From Actinomycetota bacterium (GTDB lineage: Bacteria; Actinomycetota; Thermoleophilia; Miltoncostaeales; Miltoncostaeaceae): 6,216 nt of DNA. A program made the translations under genes and the position numbers. The stretch lies in the NCBI GenBank assembly GCA_947451735.1, contig CANGAY010000047.1, positions 1 to 6,216 of the forward strand. The letters run 5' to 3'. Below the pieces are notes generated by a model that saw only the letters and a program-made list of their open reading frames with translations, was not told where the DNA came from and did not search any database. Positions 1 to 6,085 of this stretch are shown piece by piece; the first letter of the stretch is position 1, and each line of letters starts with the position of its first letter.

Positions 1-336
1 GTTGGGGTCGGTCTCCCACAGGCGGTCGCCGAACTCGGCAGCCTGCTCCTCAGGGCTCGGCCCGCGAAATGCCTCGATGGTGATGCCGTAGCGATCCTCG
101 TAGGCCTTCCACGTCTCGTACGTCTCGGGGAACAGGAATCCGGTGTCGAGCGCGAACACCCGCGCGTCGGGGCGGACGGCGAACACCATGTCGAGCAGCA
201 CGGCCTCCTCCTGCTGGAACGAGCAGGCAAGCGCGATGCCGGGGTGGAACGCCGTGATCGCGGCCGCGACGATCTCGTCGGCCGTGAGTGACTCCGCCTC
301 GGCGGGCGTGAATGGGAACGGGCTGGTCGCGGGCAT
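1..336 (-). CDS. cysH: Phosphoadenylyl/adenylyl-sulfate reductase (CysH), N-terminal 112 residues, cut by left edge
   Basis: This cytoplasmic enzyme of assimilatory sulfate reduction reduces activated sulfate (APS or PAPS) to sulfite, normally using thioredoxin, to feed cysteine synthesis. Translating the minus strand from ATG at 336 gives 112 open codons running off the window. The PAPS-reductase/adenine-nucleotide alpha-hydrolase signature is clear: a nucleotide-binding segment ACSFQQEEAVLLDM (residues 37-50), then FALDTGFLFPETYETW (61-76) with the family's LDTG. The visible part ends at WETDPN. In APS reductases a Cys-Cys pair of the 4Fe-4S cluster usually follows close to this point, so whether the enzyme uses APS or PAPS is decided just outside the window. 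The family is usually about 230-250 residues, so roughly half is present. No Shine-Dalgarno motif precedes the ATG, which fits a leaderless or short-leader transcript. Family assignment is confident; the exact start is likely. Confidence 0.88.
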   Translation of the reverse strand, partial: MPATSPFPFTPAEAESLTADEIVAAAITAFHPGIALACSFQQEEAVLLDMVFAVRPDARVFALDTGFLFPETYETWKAYEDRYGITIEAFRGPSPEEQAAEFGDRLWETDPN

Positions 337-344
337 GAAGTGTG

Positions 345-355
345 AGCCTACGTTA
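345..355 (-). promoter_or_regulatory. cysH: Candidate -10 region(s) of cysH
   Basis: Reading the minus strand towards cysH, two overlapping TAnnnT hexamers occur: TAACGT (355-350) and TAGGCT (350-345). The second ends 8 nt before the ATG and the first 13 nt before it, so transcription would begin at or within a few bases of the start codon. This agrees with the missing Shine-Dalgarno motif. No recognisable -35 was found. The hexamers are degenerate, so this is inference from spacing. Confidence 0.35.
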
Positions 356-380
356 TGCGATGTACGCGCGGGCCTTATGC
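353..380. repeat. Pair of direct TTATGC repeats upstream of cysH
   Basis: TTATGC occurs at 353-358 and again at 375-380, a 22-bp period (about two helical turns). On the minus strand this is GCATAA, and the proximal copy overlaps the candidate -10. AT-rich hexamers are uncommon in this GC-rich sequence, so a regulator site is possible. Two 6-bp copies are weak evidence. Confidence 0.25.
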
Positions 381-441
381 ATCATCCCCGCGCCGAGAAG
401 GGGACGAATGCCAGCACACCGGCAGCCTCGGCGCCACCGCC

Positions 442-454
442 CGGGGCCGCCCCG
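442..454 (-). terminator. Weak candidate hairpin after the DUF5718 gene
   Basis: Starting 4 bp beyond the DUF5718 stop codon, CGGGGC and GCCCCG form complementary arms around one base, so about five base pairs with a 3-nt loop could form in RNA. There is no T tract. In DNA this GC-rich such small hairpins occur by chance, so a terminator role is only a possibility. The 122-bp gap to cysH holds nothing else convincing apart from the cysH promoter candidates. Confidence 0.2.
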
Positions 455-458
455 ACGG

Positions 459-1331
459 TCAGCCGGGCCGCACCACCTGCACCAGCACGGAGGCCTCGGG
501 CAACGACCCTTCGTCGCCGGCCTGCACCGCCGCCGCCACGGCGGCCGGTGACGTCACCCGCTCGTCGTAGACGATGACGATGCTCTCATCGCCCGGCCGC
601 AAGTAATTTGCCTCGCCGAAGGCGGTGTACCGGGTGGCACCGATGCCGAACACCACCTGCTGGGGGCAGCCGGCGTCACGCAGGTACTGCCCCACCGGCT
701 CGAGCGGCGTGTCGGGGGACCCCTGCTGGTTTGCCAGGCGCTCGATGATCCAGTCGACGAGCGTGCTGCCGGCATATGAGTACCCGCGCGCGGGGCTGTC
801 GATGCCGTACTCGTGCACCACGCCATCGCGCCGCAGGAAGCAGGCGATGCGCAGCGTGGCCAGCCCGCCGGCCGGATCGAGGTCGGCCACGGCGAACCCG
901 CGGGCGGCCAGGCCCTTCGATGCCGGCGCCCAGTTCTTCTTCTGGCTGATCTTGGGCGCGCCGGCCACGCGGATGGAGCAGTCGTTGAACGCGGCCACGG
1001 CCTCGGGTGCGATGGCCGTCACCCGGCCGCCGGCGTCGTACGTGAGCCGGCAGATGGCACCCACCTCGGGCTCGATCTGCAGATCCACATCGTGGTCGCG
1101 CTCGGGCCAGGTGATGGCATCGGCGCTCAGGGGGAACACGCCGAGGTACCCATCGCGCCCGGGCATGTGCCACGGGAAGATGCCCTTGGGCGCCTGCGCC
1201 GACTCGGCCACCACGTTGACGAAGTCGGCCGCCTCGCCCGCCTGCTCGAGGTGCCCGGCGAAGTTGCCGGCCACGCCGATGCCGGCCGCCTGATGCAGGT
1301 TGTGCAGTGCGATATCGATCACGCGCGGCAC
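459..1331 (-). CDS. DUF5718 family protein, probably with an FAH-like fold
   Basis: This 290-residue protein matches my recollection of DUF5718, a family without an assigned function. Characteristic stretches are GVAGNFAGHLEQAGEAADF (residues 19-37), APKGIFPWHMP (47-57), AFNDCSIR (114-121), KKNWAPASKG (131-140) and GIGATRYTAFGEANYLRPGD (229-248). The order of motifs parallels the fumarylacetoacetate hydrolase superfamily: an E-x-E pair (E87, E89), an Asp in an N-D-x-S-x-R context (D117), a Lys about 20 residues later (K139), and a late Gly/Thr-containing segment followed by LRPGD. In FAH these acidic residues bind the metal. A metal-dependent hydrolase, decarboxylase or isomerase role is therefore an inference; the substrate is unknown. 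No signal peptide or membrane segment is seen. GTG at 1331 was chosen as start because homology begins soon after it. An in-frame GTG at 1322 is an alternative, and neither has a good ribosome binding site. The reading frame stays open further upstream only as antisense of aceA. It diverges from aceA. Confidence 0.82.
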   Translation of the reverse strand: MPRVIDIALHNLHQAAGIGVAGNFAGHLEQAGEAADFVNVVAESAQAPKGIFPWHMPGRDGYLGVFPLSADAITWPERDHDVDLQIEPEVGAICRLTYDAGGRVTAIAPEAVAAFNDCSIRVAGAPKISQKKNWAPASKGLAARGFAVADLDPAGGLATLRIACFLRRDGVVHEYGIDSPARGYSYAGSTLVDWIIERLANQQGSPDTPLEPVGQYLRDAGCPQQVVFGIGATRYTAFGEANYLRPGDESIVIVYDERVTSPAAVAAAVQAGDEGSLPEASVLVQVVRPG

Positions 1332-1351
1332 AGTACCTATGCGACCCGTCA

Positions 1352-1365
1352 GGGACCCTTGTCCC
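1352..1365. repeat. Short inverted repeat in the divergent DUF5718-aceA intergenic region
   Basis: GGGAC and GTCCC form perfect 5-bp arms around a 4-bp centre. It lies 20 bp upstream of the DUF5718 GTG and roughly 55-65 bp upstream of the candidate aceA -10. Position between divergent genes would suit an operator, but the arms are short and GC-rich. No known glyoxylate-regulator motif was recognised. Confidence 0.25.
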
Positions 1366-1418
1366 CCACGCCCCTCGAATGGATGGGCGAAGCGGGCGGC
1401 ATGGGCGTCCACACTGCT

Positions 1419-1424
1419 TAGAAT
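1419..1424 (+). promoter_or_regulatory. aceA: Candidate -10 hexamer of aceA
   Basis: TAGAAT matches four of six bases of the TATAAT consensus, including the key TA at the start and T at the end. It stands out in a GC-rich 129-bp intergenic region. It would give a leader of about 30 nt carrying the purine-rich site at 1451-1457. No consensus -35 lies 16-18 bp upstream, so the call rests on the hexamer and its position. Confidence 0.4.
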
Positions 1425-1450
1425 GCCCGGTCCCACGCAGTCCAACCCAA

Positions 1451-1457
1451 GGGAAGG
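1451..1457 (+). promoter_or_regulatory. aceA: Ribosome binding site of aceA
   Basis: The purine-rich GGGAAGG ends 3 nt before the ATG at 1461. It is an imperfect and rather close match to the Shine-Dalgarno sequence, but it is the only candidate and supports this start codon. Confidence 0.5.
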
Positions 1458-1460
1458 TTC

Positions 1461-3716
1461 ATGTCGGCATTCGACGCCGAGGTCCAGCAGACCCGGGAGT
1501 ACATGGAGTCCCCGCGCTTCGCGGAGATCACCCGCCTCTACTCGCCCCGCATGGTGGCCGAGCAGAAGGGCACCGTCGCCCAGGACTACACCGTGGCCCG
1601 TGAGGCCGCCGAGGGCTTCTATGCCCGCCTGCGCGAGCTCTTCGCCGAGGGCAAGTCCATCACCACGTACGGCCCGTACTCGCCCGGCCAGGCCGTCGCG
1701 CAGAAGCGTGCCGGCATCGAGGGCATCTACCTCGGTGGCTGGGCCACGTCGGCCAAGGGTTCCATCAACGAGGACCCGGGCCCCGACCTCGCGTCGTACC
1801 CGCTGAGCCAGGTGCCCGACGAGGCATCGTCCATCGTGCGCGCGCTGCTCACCGCTGACCGCAATCAGCAGTACCACCGCGCCCACATGAGCGAGGCCGA
1901 GCGCGCAGCCACCCCCGAGGTGGACTACCGCCCGTTCATCATCGCCGACGCCGACACCGGTCACGGTGGCGACGCCCACGTGCGCAACCTCATCCGGCGC
2001 TTCGTCGAGGTGGGTGTGCCCGGCTACCACATCGAGGACCAGAAGCCCGGTGCCAAGAAGTGCGGCCACCAGGGCGGCAAGGTGCTCGTGCCGTCCGACG
2101 AGCAGATCAAGCGCGCATCGGCTGCCCGCTTCCAGCTCGACGTGATGGGCGTGCCCGGCATCATCGTGTGCCGCACCGACGCCGAGGCAGCCAACCTGCT
2201 CGACGGCTGCGGTGACGAGCGCGACCAGCCCTTCATCCTGGGTGTCAACGGCACCGCCGTGCCGGCCTACCGCGCGTCGTACCTGGCAGTCATCCGCCAG
2301 CTGCACAACGCGGGCGTCGAGGAGCTCAACGGCCACCTGCTGTACGCCGTGTCCGGCCCCGAGGAGGCCGAGGCCGACAAGTGGCTCGCCGACTCCGGCG
2401 TGGCCGCCAAGGTGGCCGAGATCGCCAAGGCCCACCTTGCCGACCCGTCGTCGCTGCCCGAGGACACCCTCGACAGCGCCGCCGACGTGTTCCTTGCCGC
2501 ATGGGAGGCCGGTGCCAACCTGTCCACCCTGGCCGAGGCCGTGTCGGAGGCCATCAAGTTCCGTCTCGACGAGGGTGCCGACCTCGGCATGACCGTTGAC
2601 GAGTGGAACGCGTTCTCGCACCGTGCCGGCTGGTACGAGATCCGCGAGAAGGCCCGCGACATGGGCGTGGAGGTCAACTGGAGCGCCGACCGGGCGAAGA
2701 CCCCGGAGGGCTACTTCCAGATCCGCGGCGGGATCCCGTACGCGGTGGCCAAGTCGCTGGCCGTGGCGCCCTTCGCCGACATCCTCTGGATGGAGACCAA
2801 GACGGCCGACCTGGCCGACGCCAAGGAGTTCGCCGACGCCATCCGCGCGGTGTTCCCGAACCAGATGATGGCGTACAACCTGTCGCCGTCGTTCAACTGG
2901 GACACCACCGGCATGACCGACGACGAGATGCGTGCCTTCCCTGCCGAGATCGGCAAGCTGGGCTTCGTCTTCAACTTCATCACCTACGGTGGCCACCAGA
3001 TCGACGGCCTCGCCGCCGAGGAGTTCTCGCAGAGCCTTCGCGAGGACGGCATGCTGGCGCTTGCGCGCCTGCAGCGCCGCTTCCGCCTGCTGGAGTCGCC
3101 GTACCGCACCCCGCAGACCCTGGTCGGCGGCCCCCGGGCCGACGCGGCGCTCGCGTCGCTGTCGGGTCAGACGGCCACCACCAAGGCCATGGGCTCCGGA
3201 TCCACCCAGCACCAGCACCTGGTGCAGACGGAGGTTCCGCCGAAGGTGCTCAGCGAGTGGCTGGTGCCGTGGCGCGAGCACCATGGCATCACCGACGAGC
3301 TGCGCGTGCAGCTGCGTCCGCACACGCCGGGTTCGCAGATCCTCGAGCTGGCCATCTACAACCCGCAGGGTGAGAAGCTGGCCAACATCGTGTTCGGTGA
3401 GATGGAGGACCGCTCGGGCCGCACGTTCCTGTCGGTGCGCGACCAGAACACGTTCGATCTGAACCTGCGTCGCAAGCGCCTGATGACGCTGATGCACCTG
3501 TTCCTGATCCACCGCTACAAGGCAGAGGCGATTCACTACCTCACGCCGACCGAGGACAACCGTGGGGCCGCCGAGGCCCTCACGCGCCGCGGTCTGTTCA
3601 CCTCGAACCACGACGAGGTGGGCGACATCATCGTTGCCGAGATCAACACGGCCGAGGTCGCCAAGCTGGTGCAGCCGGACAGCCCGGAGCGCCAGGCAAT
3701 CATCAGCGGGGTCTGA
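1461..3716 (+). CDS. aceA: Isocitrate lyase, long ICL2 type with C-terminal regulatory domain
   Basis: This cytoplasmic enzyme cleaves isocitrate to glyoxylate and succinate, the first step of the glyoxylate shunt used on acetate and fatty acids. Mycobacterial isocitrate lyases also cleave 2-methylisocitrate from propionate. At 751 residues it is far longer than the usual 430-residue form and resembles Mycobacterium tuberculosis ICL2 (about 766) along its length. Visible motifs: GGWA (92-95), the metal-binding [10 protein letters not shown] (161-170), HIED (190-193), the catalytic signature KKCGHQGGK (199-207, C201), CRTD (237-240) and NLSPSFNW (473-480). A helical insertion typical of the long form lies at about 265-410. 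The C-terminal part (about 612-740, including [19 protein letters not shown] and YLTPTEDN) corresponds to the ICL2 domain reported to bind acetyl-CoA or propionyl-CoA and activate the enzyme. Met1 follows a purine-rich site. No malate synthase gene is adjacent here. Family and subtype are very secure; CoA-ester activation is inferred by homology. Confidence 0.96.
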   Translation: MSAFDAEVQQTREYMESPRFAEITRLYSPRMVAEQKGTVAQDYTVAREAAEGFYARLRELFAEGKSITTYGPYSPGQAVAQKRAGIEGIYLGGWATSAKGSINEDPGPDLASYPLSQVPDEASSIVRALLTADRNQQYHRAHMSEAERAATPEVDYRPFIIADADTGHGGDAHVRNLIRRFVEVGVPGYHIEDQKPGAKKCGHQGGKVLVPSDEQIKRASAARFQLDVMGVPGIIVCRTDAEAANLLDGCGDERDQPFILGVNGTAVPAYRASYLAVIRQLHNAGVEELNGHLLYAVSGPEEAEADKWLADSGVAAKVAEIAKAHLADPSSLPEDTLDSAADVFLAAWEAGANLSTLAEAVSEAIKFRLDEGADLGMTVDEWNAFSHRAGWYEIREKARDMGVEVNWSADRAKTPEGYFQIRGGIPYAVAKSLAVAPFADILWMETKTADLADAKEFADAIRAVFPNQMMAYNLSPSFNWDTTGMTDDEMRAFPAEIGKLGFVFNFITYGGHQIDGLAAEEFSQSLREDGMLALARLQRRFRLLESPYRTPQTLVGGPRADAALASLSGQTATTKAMGSGSTQHQHLVQTEVPPKVLSEWLVPWREHHGITDELRVQLRPHTPGSQILELAIYNPQGEKLANIVFGEMEDRSGRTFLSVRDQNTFDLNLRRKRLMTLMHLFLIHRYKAEAIHYLTPTEDNRGAAEALTRRGLFTSNHDEVGDIIVAEINTAEVAKLVQPDSPERQAIISGV

Positions 3717-3734
3717 CCCCCACGCAGGTTTCGC

Positions 3735-3770
3735 ACCCCGCATCCCGGCACGCGTGCCGGGATGCGGGGT
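3735..3770. terminator. Perfect 36-bp palindrome after aceA: probable terminator, possibly also operator of the DUF2252 gene
   Basis: The half-site ACCCCGCATCCCGGCACG is followed directly by its exact reverse complement, with no spacer and no mismatch. As RNA it would form about a 16-bp GC-rich stem with a 4-nt loop, starting 18 nt after the aceA stop codon. There is no T tract, which is common for actinobacterial hairpin terminators. Its last base is also the first base of the DUF2252 -10 hexamer (3770-3775), so as double-stranded DNA it lies exactly where a repressor could block that promoter. The structure is certain; terminator function is likely and operator function speculative. Confidence 0.75.
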
Positions 3771-3775
3771 AGCGT
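3770..3775 (+). promoter_or_regulatory. Candidate -10 hexamer giving a leaderless DUF2252 transcript
   Basis: TAGCGT fits the TAnnnT pattern and is followed by exactly 6 nt (TGCCGT) before the ATG at 3782. This is the spacing expected when transcription begins at the A of the start codon, a common arrangement in actinobacteria. Only 11 nt separate the palindrome from the ATG and no Shine-Dalgarno motif fits there. No consensus -35 is visible. Confidence 0.45.
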
Positions 3776-3781
3776 TGCCGT

Positions 3782-5158
3782 ATGCACGAGAACGCACCAG
3801 CCCGGCTCACGCAGGACGAACGCATGGCAGCGGGCCGTGCCCTTCGCAAACTGGTTCCCCGCTCATCGCAGGCGGGATGGACCGCACCCCCGCGCCGCGC
3901 CGATCCGGTGGCGCAACTGATCGCACAGGACAAGGTGCGCATTCCCGACCTCGTGCCCATCCGTCACGGGCGCATGGCGGTGTCGCCCTTCACGTTCCTG
4001 CGTGGCGCGGCCGCCGTGATGGCGCGCGACCTGTCGAAGACCCCCAGCAGCGGCATTCGCGTGCAGGCCTGCGGCGATGCCCACCTGCTCAACTTCGGCG
4101 CGTACGCCACGCCCGAGCGCAACCTCGTGTTCGACGTCAACGACTTCGACGAGACGCTCGAGGCCCCGTTCGAGTGGGACGTCAAGCGCCTGGCCGCCAG
4201 CATCCACGTGGCGGCCCTCGACAACGGATTCACCCAGGCCCAGGCGACGACGGCCGCCACCAACTGCGCACGGGGCTACCGCGAGGCCATGGCGCAACTT
4301 GCCGACATGACCTTCCTCGACGTGCACTACGCGCGCGTTGACGTGGAGGCGCTCGAGCAGTTCCTGCCCACCGAGAAGGCGCGACGGCGCTTCGAGAAGG
4401 GTCTGGCCAAGACGCGCACCAAGGGCAACCTGCAGGCGCTCGAGAACCTCACCACGGTGGCCGAGGACGGCGAGGTGCACATCGTCGACCAGCCGCCGTT
4501 GCTCGACCACCCGCCCGACAGCCGCGACATGGCCAGGGTCATCCCCCGCGTGCTCGAGCAGTACCGCGCGACCCTTCAGGACGACCGCCTGGAGGTGTTC
4601 AACCGGTACCACCTGGTTGACACCGCGCGGAAGGTGGTGGGCGTGGGTTCGGTGGGCCTCGACGCCCGCATCGCCCTCTTCCTGGGCCGGGACGATCAGG
4701 ACCCACTCTTCCTGCAGATGAAGGAGGCGCGCACATCGGTGCTGGCGCCCTACGCGGGTGCGAGCCCCTACCGCCACCAGGGGCGCCGCGTTGTGGAGGG
4801 TCAGCGCATGATGCAGGCGGCCAGCGACATGTTCCTGGGCTGGTACTCGGGCGTGATGGGGTCGCGCCGCCAGTACTACGTGCGGCAGCTTCGTGACATG
4901 AAGGGCTCCGCCGACGTGGCGCGCATGGCCCCCGAGGTACTCGAGGCCTACGCCAGCCTCTGCGGCGGCACCCTCGCGCGCTCGCACGCGCGCAGCGGCG
5001 ACACCGCGATGATCACGGGGTATCTCGGCACGGGGCCGCAGTTCGACGACGCCATCGCGGCGTTCGCCAAGGACTACGCGGTGCAGACCGTGAGCGACCA
5101 CGCCCTCATGCAGGAGGCCATCGCGTCAGGCCGCATCACCGCGATCGAGGGGATCTGA
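3782..5158 (+). CDS. DUF2252 family protein (kinase-like motifs)
   Basis: This 458-residue protein matches DUF2252, a family common in actinobacteria with no firmly established function. Conserved blocks: RRADPVAQL (38-46), LVPIRHGRMAVSPFTFLRGAA (57-77), ACGDAHLLNFG (96-106), FDVNDFDETLEAPFEWDVKRLAAS (117-140), KVVGVGSVGLDARIALFLG (284-302) and LFLQMKEA (309-316). C-G-D-A-H-x-x-N resembles the H-G-D-x-x-x-x-N catalytic loop of aminoglycoside phosphotransferase-type kinases (D99, N104), and DVNDFD resembles their metal-binding D-F-D (D121, D123). A glycine-rich loop and a candidate ATP-binding Lys (K314) follow rather than precede these. A phosphotransferase activity is inference. No signal peptide or membrane segment is seen. 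ATG 3782 suits a leaderless message. An in-frame ATG at 3824 (M15) has AGGA 7 nt upstream and is an alternative, but conserved residues appear to begin before it. Its promoter abuts the palindrome behind aceA. Confidence 0.9.
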   Translation: MHENAPARLTQDERMAAGRALRKLVPRSSQAGWTAPPRRADPVAQLIAQDKVRIPDLVPIRHGRMAVSPFTFLRGAAAVMARDLSKTPSSGIRVQACGDAHLLNFGAYATPERNLVFDVNDFDETLEAPFEWDVKRLAASIHVAALDNGFTQAQATTAATNCARGYREAMAQLADMTFLDVHYARVDVEALEQFLPTEKARRRFEKGLAKTRTKGNLQALENLTTVAEDGEVHIVDQPPLLDHPPDSRDMARVIPRVLEQYRATLQDDRLEVFNRYHLVDTARKVVGVGSVGLDARIALFLGRDDQDPLFLQMKEARTSVLAPYAGASPYRHQGRRVVEGQRMMQAASDMFLGWYSGVMGSRRQYYVRQLRDMKGSADVARMAPEVLEAYASLCGGTLARSHARSGDTAMITGYLGTGPQFDDAIAAFAKDYAVQTVSDHALMQEAIASGRITAIEGI

Positions 5159-5172
5159 CGGCACGAAGAGCG

Positions 5173-5178
5173 TAGACT
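5173..5178 (+). promoter_or_regulatory. Candidate -10 hexamer of the carbonic anhydrase gene
   Basis: TAGACT (TAnnnT) lies 40 bp before the ATG in the 60-bp gap after the DUF2252 stop. It would give a leader of about 33 nt containing the ribosome binding site and a small GTTCC-CC-GGAAC inverted repeat (5191-5202). No clear -35 exists, so co-transcription with the gene upstream remains possible. Confidence 0.35.
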
Positions 5179-5207
5179 CGCGCCAATCCCGTTCCCCGGA
5201 ACCCGCC

Positions 5208-5212
5208 AGGAG
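5208..5212 (+). promoter_or_regulatory. Ribosome binding site of the carbonic anhydrase gene
   Basis: AGGAG sits 6 nt before the ATG at 5219, near-ideal sequence and spacing. It is the strongest Shine-Dalgarno motif in the window and fixes this start codon, which also places the signal peptide at the very N-terminus. Confidence 0.75.
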
Positions 5213-5218
5213 CCTCAC

Positions 5219-6034
5219 ATGCCGTCCCGCCGCACACTTGCACTCACGGCGGTCGCCGCCGGTGCATCCGCCTTCATCGGCCTCGCCAGCGCATCCGCCG
5301 CCCGGCTGCCCGCGCTGCCGTTCAGCCCTGAGACCCAGACCGCGCCCGACCAGCACGGCAGCGGTGCGTCGTGGTCGTACTCGGGTGCCACGGGCCCGGA
5401 GTACTGGTCCACGCTTGACCCCGCATACGCCGCCTGCGCCGACGCGTCGCAGACCCCCATCAACGTGGTGTCCCCCACGCCCCACTCGAAGGCCGCTCCC
5501 GTCATCAGCTATCAGGGCGGCAAGGTCACGGGATTCAACAACGGCCACACCATCCAGGTGACCAGCGCCCCGGGCAACACGGTGATGGTCAACGGCACGA
5601 AGTCGACACTGCTGCAGATGCACTTCCACGCCCCGAGCGAGCACACCATCAACGGCAGGCGATACCCGGCCGAGGCGCACTTCGTGAACGAGGCTGCCGA
5701 CGGCTCCCTCACGGTGGTGGGCGTCCTGCTCAGCACGGGCCGGCAGCGAAACGCCGCGTGGGCACCGTTCGTGCGCACCGCGCAGCTGCCCGAGGGCACC
5801 ACGCGCAGCGCCCCGCTCAACTGGCCCGCGCTGCTCCCCAGCAGCCGCAGGAGCTACCGCTACTCGGGCAGCCTCACCACGCCGCCGTGCACCGAGGGCG
5901 TCAACTGGGTGCTCCTCACGCAGCCGGTGACCATCAGCGCCGCACAGATGAAGGCGCTCGAGGCCGCGTACGACCACAACTCGCGTCCGGTGCTTCCACT
6001 GAACGGCCGCCAGGTGATCGTCACCAAGAAGTAG
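5219..6034 (+). CDS. cah: Exported alpha-class carbonic anhydrase
   Basis: This zinc enzyme interconverts CO2 and bicarbonate outside the cytoplasmic membrane. The 271-residue precursor starts with a signal peptide: twin arginines (R4, R5 in SRRTLAL), an Ala-rich hydrophobic stretch (about 6-23) and a likely cleavage site after A25-S26-A27. The mature part carries the alpha-class hallmarks: WSYSGATGPEYW (52-63), SQTPINV (77-83), NNGH (107-110) with H110 at the proton-shuttle His64 position of human CA II, the zinc ligands H135, H137 and H154 in LQMHFHAPSEH and AEAHFVNE, the gatekeeper E141, and GSLTTPPCTEGVNW (217-230) with T220 equivalent to Thr199. C73 and C224 match the disulfide pair of bacterial alpha enzymes, as expected for an exported protein. 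All catalytic residues are present and length is normal, so it should be active. Whether export is by Tat or Sec is undecided. The gene ends at a strong hairpin. Confidence 0.96.
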   Translation: MPSRRTLALTAVAAGASAFIGLASASAARLPALPFSPETQTAPDQHGSGASWSYSGATGPEYWSTLDPAYAACADASQTPINVVSPTPHSKAAPVISYQGGKVTGFNNGHTIQVTSAPGNTVMVNGTKSTLLQMHFHAPSEHTINGRRYPAEAHFVNEAADGSLTVVGVLLSTGRQRNAAWAPFVRTAQLPEGTTRSAPLNWPALLPSSRRSYRYSGSLTTPPCTEGVNWVLLTQPVTISAAQMKALEAAYDHNSRPVLPLNGRQVIVTKK

Positions 6035-6039
6035 CCGAG

Positions 6040-6076
6040 CGGCGGCGCACCCCGGCGTGGCCGGGGTGCGCCGCCG
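6040..6076. terminator. Strong hairpin, probable bidirectional terminator between convergent genes
   Basis: Perfect 17-bp arms (CGGCGGCGCACCCCGGC and its complement) flank a 3-nt loop, starting 6 nt after the carbonic anhydrase stop codon. On the opposite strand it begins 9 nt after the stop of the convergent gene, so one element can end transcription from both sides. No T tract is present on either strand. Confidence 0.8.
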
Positions 6077-6085
6077 AGCGGGCGA

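Noticed and set aside
143..577. Plus-strand open frame across the cysH start and the DUF5718 end
   Set aside because: It overlaps two well-supported minus-strand genes, its product is Ala/Ser/Pro/Arg-rich without domains, and it has no ribosome binding site.
813..1421. Plus-strand open frame opposite DUF5718
   Set aside because: It is the antisense shadow of a gene with clear family motifs and shows no similarity of its own.
2603..3373. Plus-strand frame of 256 codons inside aceA
   Set aside because: It is an out-of-frame, Arg/Pro/Gly-rich translation of a strongly conserved ICL2 coding region.
1332..3797. Very long minus-strand open frame (1112 codons in all) covering all of aceA and continuous with DUF5718
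   Set aside because: Its codons are exact complements of aceA codons (antisense position 1 faces sense position 3). Stops would need TTA, CTA or TCA codons in aceA, which this GC-rich genome avoids. The upstream part shows no family resemblance; only the DUF5718 portion is real.
3863..5101. Minus-strand open frame of 412 codons opposite DUF2252
   Set aside because: Same codon register as the aceA shadow and therefore explained by sense-strand codon bias. It is low-complexity Arg/Gly/Val/His-rich with no recognisable domain.
5191..5202. GTTCC-CC-GGAAC inverted repeat in the carbonic anhydrase leader
   Set aside because: Five-bp arms with a 2-bp centre are too short to call an operator or hairpin without conservation data.
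5126..5977. Minus-strand open frame of 283 codons opposite the carbonic anhydrase gene
   Set aside because: The sense frame has every alpha carbonic anhydrase catalytic residue. The antisense frame is in the mirror register and resembles no family.
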